Positions 1 through 6,759 of a stretch of DNA of 6,759 bases are shown piece by piece. The position numbers and the translations under genes are program-made. Below the pieces are notes generated by a model that was not told the origin of the DNA, did not search any database, and was given only the letters and a program-made list of their open reading frames with translations. Positions within the stretch are counted from its first letter, which is position 1. Each line of letters begins with the position of its first letter. This DNA is from Candidatus Omnitrophota bacterium (GTDB lineage Bacteria > Omnitrophota > Gorgyraeia > Gygaellales > Profunditerraquicolaceae): positions 1-6,759 of the forward strand of contig JAQTNB010000065.1 of the NCBI GenBank assembly GCA_028714055.1, read 5' to 3'.

Positions 1-264
1 ATGGTATGAATACGGGATGCCGATAAGCGCCGCCAGATGGAAAATCACATCGACGCCAGCAAGGGCGTATTTGACGCTGTCATAGTTCCTGACGTCTCCC
101 AAAAAGACCTCGATCTCATTCTTGAGCGCGGAGTCCTCCAGCCACCCCCATGAATTGCGGGAATTATACCGCACGAACGCCTTGACCCGATACCCCTTTT
201 TTACCAGGCTTTCACATAGATGAGAACCGATAAACCCTCCGGCCCCGGTTACCAATGCTTTCAT
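1..264 (-). CDS. NAD-dependent sugar-nucleotide 4,6-dehydratase/epimerase, LegB-like (5' part only)
   Basis: The reading frame starts at ATG 264-262 and stays open to base 1, giving the first 88 residues; the rest lies beyond the left edge. It starts as a Rossmann-fold extended SDR: the GxxGxxG dinucleotide site is G7-G10-G13 (TGAGGFIG), followed by a GD pair at residues 56-57 and HLAALIGIPYSYH at 76-88. The NSWGWL stretch (37-42) and the AALIxIPYSY segment resemble the LegB-type dehydratases, which act on GDP- or UDP-GlcNAc in legionaminic-type sugar synthesis. That assignment is from memory of the family; the YxxxK catalytic pair is not visible. A strong Shine-Dalgarno, GGAGGT (274-269), lies 4 nt before the ATG. 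It sits 31 nt after the radical SAM gene and probably belongs to the same operon. The general dehydratase/epimerase fold is near certain; the LegB-like subtype is likely, and the exact substrate is unknown. Confidence 0.85.
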   Translation of the reverse strand, partial: MKALVTGAGGFIGSHLCESLVKKGYRVKAFVRYNSRNSWGWLEDSALKNEIEVFLGDVRNYDSVKYALAGVDVIFHLAALIGIPYSYH

Positions 265-295
265 TTTAACCTCCGTTACGAAGCGCGCCGCTGTC

Positions 296-3769
<3,474 letters not shown>

Positions 3770-3794
3770 GACTCAGACTCCCGTCCGTTAATGT

Positions 3795-4151
3795 TCATTG
3801 CCTTATGGGAACGGCGGAACTTTTGGCCCTTTTCTCGGCCAGTGTTTCCCATTCTTTTTTCAGGCGGTTATACTCGCTTTCTTTGACCTTAAGGAAATGC
3901 GACATCAGGCGCATTTTTTCTTCCAGGCCTTTCTTGGTCAGCGCGTAGTGTGCATTTACCATTTTTTTGGGGTGCCTGGCAAAACCGCAGAGCCTGATAC
4001 AACCTTTGTGCGTAAGCGCCTTAAGCAGATAATTGGTCTTCCCCAGCGAGATGCCCAGATGCTCGGATATGGCGCGCTGGGTGACGCGCGGGTCACGCTC
4101 TACCTCGTTTATGATGGCGAAGAGTTCTTCGTGGGAAATGTGTTCAAGCAT
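3795..4151 (-). CDS. MarR-type EPS-associated winged-helix transcriptional regulator
   Basis: The 118-residue protein has a helix-turn-helix at about 22-46 (TQRAISEHLGISLGKTNYLL), a wing region at 50-71 and a charged C-terminal helix at 76-110 that probably makes a dimerising coiled coil. The GISLGKxNYxLKAL pattern and overall length fit the MarR family EPS-associated regulators found inside exopolysaccharide and exosortase-type loci. I chose ATG 4151 instead of an upstream in-frame ATG at 4328, since the extra 59 residues are unrelated to the family and lie within rfbB coding sequence. The chosen ATG overlaps the rfbB stop as ATGCTTGA, with AAGGA 11 nt upstream, so translational coupling is likely. 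Expression together with the enzymes it presumably controls suggests autoregulation. Its operator may be the palindrome at 6094-6112; that link is inferred. Confidence 0.9.
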   Translation of the reverse strand: MLEHISHEELFAIINEVERDPRVTQRAISEHLGISLGKTNYLLKALTHKGCIRLCGFARHPKKMVNAHYALTKKGLEEKMRLMSHFLKVKESEYNRLKKEWETLAEKRAKSSAVPIRQ

Positions 4152-5154
4152 CTCTGGCGGCGTCCTTAGCGCCTGATTTTCCGGCAAGCCATTCCCGGTG
4201 ATGCGCATACCATCCGACCGTCTCGCTGATGCCTTCGGCAAAGGTGAGCTTCGGGGCCCATCCGAGGCTGCGCATTTTGGCGGAATCAAGCGCGTATCGA
4301 AAGTCATGGCCGGGCCGGTCAACGACAAACTTGATCAGCGACGTTCGTCTTTGCAGGATCTCCAGGATCTTTCTGGCAATATCAAGGTTTTTCTCCTCGT
4401 GCCCGCTGCCGAGATTATAGACCTCTCCGTCTTTGCCTTTCTGCAAGGCGCACAGGATCCCGGAGGCGCAATCGGAAACGCAGATCCATTCCCTCCTGTT
4501 TAATCCACGGGCATAAATAGGGACTGTGCGGTTATGCAGCGCTCTATGGATTATGACCGGGATCAGTTTTTCGGGGAATTGCCAGGGGCCGTAGTTATTC
4601 GAAGGCCTTACGATAAGGGCGGGAAAACGGTAGGTCCTCATAAAAGCCTGGACGAGGAGGTCAGCGGAGGCCTTTGAGGCGGAATACGGGCTGCTGGGCC
4701 TCAGCGGGCTTTCTTCCCTGAAGGCCCCGCGCCTGATCTCGCCGTAAACTTCATCGGATGAGATGTGCACGAAACGCCTGACCGCATATCTGCGCGCGGC
4801 AGATAAGAGGGCGTGCGTCCCCTGGACATTGGTGCGCACAAACAAGGAGGCGTCGGAAATGCTCCTGTCAACGTGGGTTTCGGCGGCAAAATGCACGACC
4901 GAATCCGGAGACTCCCGGCGAAAAACCTTATCCAGGAACCCGGCGTCGCATATGTCGCCTTTATGGAAGGATATCTGCCTATCTAAACCCCGGAGCCGCT
5001 GCCTGTCCCCGGCATAGGTAAGCTTATCGATAACCGAGACCGCAGCGCCTAAAGCCGAAACCTGCCGCACAAATTCGCTTCCGATAAACCCTGCGCCGCC
5101 GGTTACCAATATCCTATGCCCCGCCTTGGACCCGGGGCTACCAGCCTTCTTCAT
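4144..5154 (-). CDS. rfbB: dTDP-glucose 4,6-dehydratase
   Basis: It converts dTDP-D-glucose to dTDP-4-keto-6-deoxy-D-glucose using bound NAD+, second step of the dTDP-rhamnose and related deoxysugar routes. The 336-residue chain shows TGGAGFIGS (G19-G22-G25), AAETHVDRSI (90-99), the catalytic segment ISSDEVYG (131-138, with S133-D134-E135 where Thr-Asp-Glu is usual), and Y157/K161 in SPYSASK. NNYGPWQFPEKLIP (186-199) and DRPGHDFRYALD (279-290) are specific for this enzyme against other SDRs. The N-terminus carries about 13 extra residues (MKKAGSPGSKAGH) before the first beta strand, because the start codon lies inside the end of rfbA (17-nt overlap); no other plausible start is present. AGAGGAT (5163-5157) is the likely ribosome site, close to the ATG. 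The Thr-to-Ser change and the REWICVSD version of the usual RDWLYVED make it a somewhat divergent member. Confidence 0.96.
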   Translation of the reverse strand: MKKAGSPGSKAGHRILVTGGAGFIGSEFVRQVSALGAAVSVIDKLTYAGDRQRLRGLDRQISFHKGDICDAGFLDKVFRRESPDSVVHFAAETHVDRSISDASLFVRTNVQGTHALLSAARRYAVRRFVHISSDEVYGEIRRGAFREESPLRPSSPYSASKASADLLVQAFMRTYRFPALIVRPSNNYGPWQFPEKLIPVIIHRALHNRTVPIYARGLNRREWICVSDCASGILCALQKGKDGEVYNLGSGHEEKNLDIARKILEILQRRTSLIKFVVDRPGHDFRYALDSAKMRSLGWAPKLTFAEGISETVGWYAHHREWLAGKSGAKDAARDA

Positions 5155-6007
5155 AGATCCTCTTTAAGTATCTCCCGTAAGCCGTATCGGTTGAAAGCGC
5201 CAGCCGCTTTAGATTTTCTTTAGTGATATAGCCGGCGCGGTATGCGATCTCTTCTACGCAGCCTATCTTAAAACCCTGCCGCTCTTCGATCGTTTTGATG
5301 AACATGGAGGCGGCGATAAGGTTATCGGGAGTGCCGGCATCCAGCCAGGCATGCCCCCGGCCCAGGAATTTGACGTTGAGCCTGCCCTTCTTGAGGTATT
5401 CGTTGTTCACATCGGTGATCTCCAGCTCTCCGCGGGCAGAAGGCCGGATACGCCTGGCGATGGAAACTACCTCGTTATCGTAAAAATAAAGACCCGGGAC
5501 TACCCAGCTTGATTTGCTCCTCTGGGGCTTTTCTTTTATGGAAACGACCTCATCACGGCTGTTCAATTCCATCACGCCGTAGCCTTGCGGATTATTAAGA
5601 TAGTAGGCAAAAATTAAAGCGCCTTCCCGAAGGGAGGCGCTTTCACGAAGCAGTTCCGTCAAATTATGGCCGTGGAATATATTATCACCCAGGATCAGGC
5701 AGACGTTCTTGTCGCCGATAAAATCTTTTCCGATGATCAGGCCCTGCGCGATGCCCCGGGGCTTTGCCTGAACCGCATATGAGATCCTGATACCAAGCTC
5801 GCTGCCGTTCCCGAGCAGATTCTTGAAACGCGGGGCATCCTGGCGGGTGGAAATAAGCAGGATATCGCGTATCCCGGCAAGCATCAGCACGGATAGCGGA
5901 TAATAGATCATCGGCTTATCGTATACCGGCAGCAGCTGTTTACAGGTGCCCCTGGTGATCGGATAAAGCCTTTTTGCCGTTCCTCCTGCCAGTATTATCC
6001 CCTTCAT
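5138..6007 (-). CDS. rfbA: Glucose-1-phosphate thymidylyltransferase
   Basis: It joins glucose-1-phosphate and dTTP to give dTDP-glucose, the substrate of rfbB next door. From ATG 6007 it has 289 residues, the standard length, starting MKGIILAGG as in the family. An in-frame ATG at 6043 would add 12 unrelated residues (MAPRKNQEGGDD) and lacks a ribosome site, while GGGAGGAG lies 5 nt before 6007. KQLLPVYDKPMIYYPL (23-38), LGDNIF (106-111, D108 metal ligand), EKP (159-161), RGELEITDVN (192-201) and WLDAGT (221-226, D223) are all intact. Unusually, the nucleotide loop reads GGTAKRL (8-14) in place of GGxGTRL, so Gly is Ala and Thr is Lys, while R13 is kept. It is the first gene of the apparent operon behind the promoter near 6150-6120. 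Confidence 0.96.
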   Translation of the reverse strand: MKGIILAGGTAKRLYPITRGTCKQLLPVYDKPMIYYPLSVLMLAGIRDILLISTRQDAPRFKNLLGNGSELGIRISYAVQAKPRGIAQGLIIGKDFIGDKNVCLILGDNIFHGHNLTELLRESASLREGALIFAYYLNNPQGYGVMELNSRDEVVSIKEKPQRSKSSWVVPGLYFYDNEVVSIARRIRPSARGELEITDVNNEYLKKGRLNVKFLGRGHAWLDAGTPDNLIAASMFIKTIEERQGFKIGCVEEIAYRAGYITKENLKRLALSTDTAYGRYLKRIYEEGW

Positions 6008-6012
6008 ATCGT

Positions 6013-6020
6013 CTCCTCCC
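6013..6020 (-). promoter_or_regulatory. Ribosome binding site of rfbA
   Basis: GGGAGGAG on the minus strand lies 5 nt before ATG 6007. It decides the rfbA start against the upstream in-frame ATG at 6043, which has no purine-rich site before it. Confidence 0.85.
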
Positions 6021-6093
6021 TCTTGGTTTTTACGGGGGGCCATTAAACGAGATTGCCAGCGGGTTAAAACGAACCGGATTAGTTATGGGTGAG
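6021..6093 (-). other. 5' leader of the rfbA operon
   Basis: If transcription starts near 6116, about 109 nt precede rfbA; this stretch lies between the operator-like palindrome and the ribosome site. It contains no convincing gene. A short hairpin is possible, with GGTT and AACC flanking CGTTTT at 6075-6062, and a C6 run lies near 6034-6039. I see no match to a riboswitch class I know, nor to the ops/JUMPStart element typical of enterobacterial polysaccharide operons. Confidence 0.45.
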
Positions 6094-6112
6094 GTGTTCA
6101 AGTATTGAACAC
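6094..6112. promoter_or_regulatory. Operator-like 19-bp palindrome
   Basis: GTGTTCAAGTATTGAACAC has two perfect 8-bp arms (6094-6101 and 6105-6112) around a 3-bp centre. It sits immediately downstream of the predicted start site of the rfbA operon, where a bound dimer would block transcription. Size and TTCAA/TTGAA architecture suit MarR-type winged-helix dimers, and such a regulator is encoded in the operon at 4151-3795. The site is seen directly; the identity of the binding protein is inferred. Confidence 0.6.
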
Positions 6113-6124
6113 ATATTGCAATAT
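6113..6124. repeat. 12-bp perfect palindrome over the -10 region
   Basis: ATATTGCAATAT is fully self-complementary and directly abuts the 19-bp palindrome at 6094-6112. It overlaps both possible -10 hexamers. It may be a second protein site or only a consequence of the AT-rich promoter sequence. Confidence 0.45.
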
Positions 6125-6150
6125 ATTAACAAAAGAACATAAAATGTCAA
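6120..6150 (-). promoter_or_regulatory. Sigma-70-like promoter of the rfbA operon
   Basis: On the minus strand a perfect -35 hexamer TTGACA (6150-6145) is followed either by TAATAT at 6128-6123 (16-bp spacer, 4 of 6 consensus bases) or by TATATT at 6125-6120 (19-bp spacer, 5 of 6). An A8 tract (6160-6153) just upstream of the -35 could act as an UP-like element. The region is markedly AT-rich against its surroundings. Predicted start of transcription is near 6116-6113, leaving a leader of about 105-109 nt before rfbA. This is the only good promoter I see between gap and rfbA, and the hairpin at 6235-6270 separates it from gap transcription. Confidence 0.75.
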
Positions 6151-6234
6151 GGTTTTTTTTGAAATTTACAGGAAATTAAATTATTGAAACGAAACAGGTT
6201 AGGTAGATTTAGGACGTTAATAAAGAGGAGATAA
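6151..6234. other. AT-rich spacer between gap terminator and rfbA promoter
   Basis: This stretch holds the A8 tract (6160-6153 on the minus strand) next to the -35 box and otherwise no gene or clear site. A purine-rich AAAGAGGAG on the plus strand near 6223-6231 resembles a ribosome site but is followed by no start codon. Confidence 0.5.
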
Positions 6235-6270
6235 ATTTTAGGGGCGGTTCGTTAAAACCGCCCCTAAAAT
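6235..6270 (-). terminator. Rho-independent-type terminator downstream of gap
   Basis: A perfect inverted repeat has 15-bp arms at 6235-6249 and 6256-6270 around the 6-nt loop CGTTAA. The core is GC-rich (GGGGCGG paired with CCGCCCC) and the base of the stem is A/T. It starts 41 nt past the gap stop codon. The T-run after the stem is short (TTTAT in the minus direction), so termination may be imperfect, and the symmetric A/T base allows some action on either strand. Confidence 0.75.
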
Positions 6271-6311
6271 CAGTGATTCTTCCTCTTTAAGAACTCCCTT
6301 TTAAGAGAAGC

Positions 6312-6759
6312 TTAAAGGCCTTTTTTTACCATAAATTCAGCCAGGTCCACCACCCTGCTTGAATACCCCCACTCATTGTCATACCAGGAGAGGACCTTGA
6401 TGAAATCGTCCTGGATCACCTTGGTGCTCTTGGCATCCACGATCGAGCTAAGCGCACAATGATTAAAATCGATGGAAACAACCGGGTCTTCCGTATATCC
6501 GAGGATCCCTTTAAGCTTTCCTTCTGCCGCCTCTTTGAAGGCCGCGTTTAACTCTTCTACGGTGACCTTCTTGCCCAACGTGCAGGAGAGGTCTACGACC
6601 GAAACATTAGGCGAAGGCACGCGCATGGAAAAACCGTCGAGCCTGCCCTTAAGCTCCGGGATGACCAGCGAGATCGCCTTGGCAGCTCCCGTTGAGGTGG
6701 GGATCATGGAGATTGCCGCTGCCCGGGACCTGCGAAGGTCGGAATGCGCCATGTCCTGG
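6312..6759 (-). CDS. gap: Type I glyceraldehyde-3-phosphate dehydrogenase (C-terminal part)
   Basis: Only the last 148 residues are inside the window; the frame is open to the right edge and the NAD-binding half and catalytic cysteine (SCTTN region) lie outside. GAPDH oxidises glyceraldehyde-3-phosphate to 1,3-bisphosphoglycerate in glycolysis, or the reverse in gluconeogenesis, in the cytoplasm. Visible family marks, numbered within this fragment, are DLRRSRAAA (7-15), TSTGAAKA (21-28), MRVPSPNVSVVDL (45-57, with the phosphate-binding arginine R46), YTEDPVVSIDF (88-98) and WYDNEWGYSSRVVDL (125-139, with N128 near the nicotinamide). The first ATG in view (6752) is internal, since the frame continues upstream with Gln-Asp. 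The gene ends at TAA 6314-6312 and is followed by a terminator, so it is a separate unit of core metabolism next to the polysaccharide operon. Confidence 0.97.
   Translation of the reverse strand, partial: QDMAHSDLRRSRAAAISMIPTSTGAAKAISLVIPELKGRLDGFSMRVPSPNVSVVDLSCTLGKKVTVEELNAAFKEAAEGKLKGILGYTEDPVVSIDFNHCALSSIVDAKSTKVIQDDFIKVLSWYDNEWGYSSRVVDLAEFMVKKGL

Noticed and set aside
4152..4328. N-terminal extension of the regulator to an ATG at 4328
   Set aside because: The additional 59 residues lie in rfbB coding sequence in another frame and do not resemble MarR-type proteins; ATG 4151 fits family length and the stop-start overlap.
6008..6043. N-terminal extension of rfbA to an ATG at 6043
   Set aside because: The extension encodes the ribosome site of the real start, has no ribosome site of its own and is absent from the family.
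6008..6093. Riboswitch or ops/JUMPStart antitermination element in the rfbA leader
   Set aside because: I looked for these elements since polysaccharide operons often carry them, but found no GGCGGTAGCGT-like element and no riboswitch core; only a weak short hairpin is present.
6285..6317. Inverted repeat CTTTAAG ... CTTAAAG around the gap stop codon
   Set aside because: Only 7-bp AT-rich arms with a long interior and no T-run; the hairpin at 6235-6270 is a far better terminator.

Overview
The window holds part of a surface-polysaccharide (exopolysaccharide or LPS/O-antigen type) biosynthesis locus. Every gene lies on the minus strand, so the transcription order runs from high to low coordinates. 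Base composition looks roughly balanced in the genes, with one clearly AT-rich promoter island. The gene set suggests a Gram-negative environmental bacterium: a MarR-type EPS-associated regulator, two deoxysugar nucleotide branches, a cobalamin-binding radical SAM protein and a LegB-like dehydratase. A deep-branching lineage such as Omnitrophota or a deltaproteobacterial-type group would fit, but this taxonomic guess is inference with low confidence.

Layout in transcription order. (1) 6759-6312: the C-terminal 148 residues of a glyceraldehyde-3-phosphate dehydrogenase, cut by the window edge and followed by a perfect 15-bp hairpin (6235-6270) that probably terminates it. (2) About 6008-6234: intergenic region with a strong sigma-70-like promoter (TTGACA at 6150-6145), an A8 tract just upstream, two adjacent palindromes over the -10 and presumed start site, and a leader of about 100 nt. 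(3) 6007-5138 rfbA and 5154-4144 rfbB, which make dTDP-4-keto-6-deoxyglucose. (4) 4151-3795: a small winged-helix MarR-type EPS regulator. (5) 3769-2711 gmd and 2700-1753 fcl, which convert GDP-mannose to GDP-L-fucose. (6) 1783 (or 1756)-296: a B12-binding radical SAM protein of unknown substrate. (7) 264-1: the first 88 residues of a LegB-like NAD-dependent sugar-nucleotide 4,6-dehydratase, running off the left edge.

From rfbA to the left edge the genes are separated by at most 31 nt or overlap (17, 8 and 4/31 nt), so they look like one operon read from the promoter at about 6150-6120. It would supply two 6-deoxyhexose precursors and perhaps a third, modified sugar. rmlC, rmlD, manB, manC and glycosyltransferases are not in the window and must lie to the left or elsewhere.

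The most interesting signal is regulatory. The 19-bp palindrome GTGTTCAAGTATTGAACAC lies just downstream of the -10, and one half-site recurs (11 of 12 bases) exactly at the start codon of the operon's own MarR-like regulator. This suggests, without proving, feedback control by that regulator. The catalytic genes belong to known families. A wholly new system is not evident.
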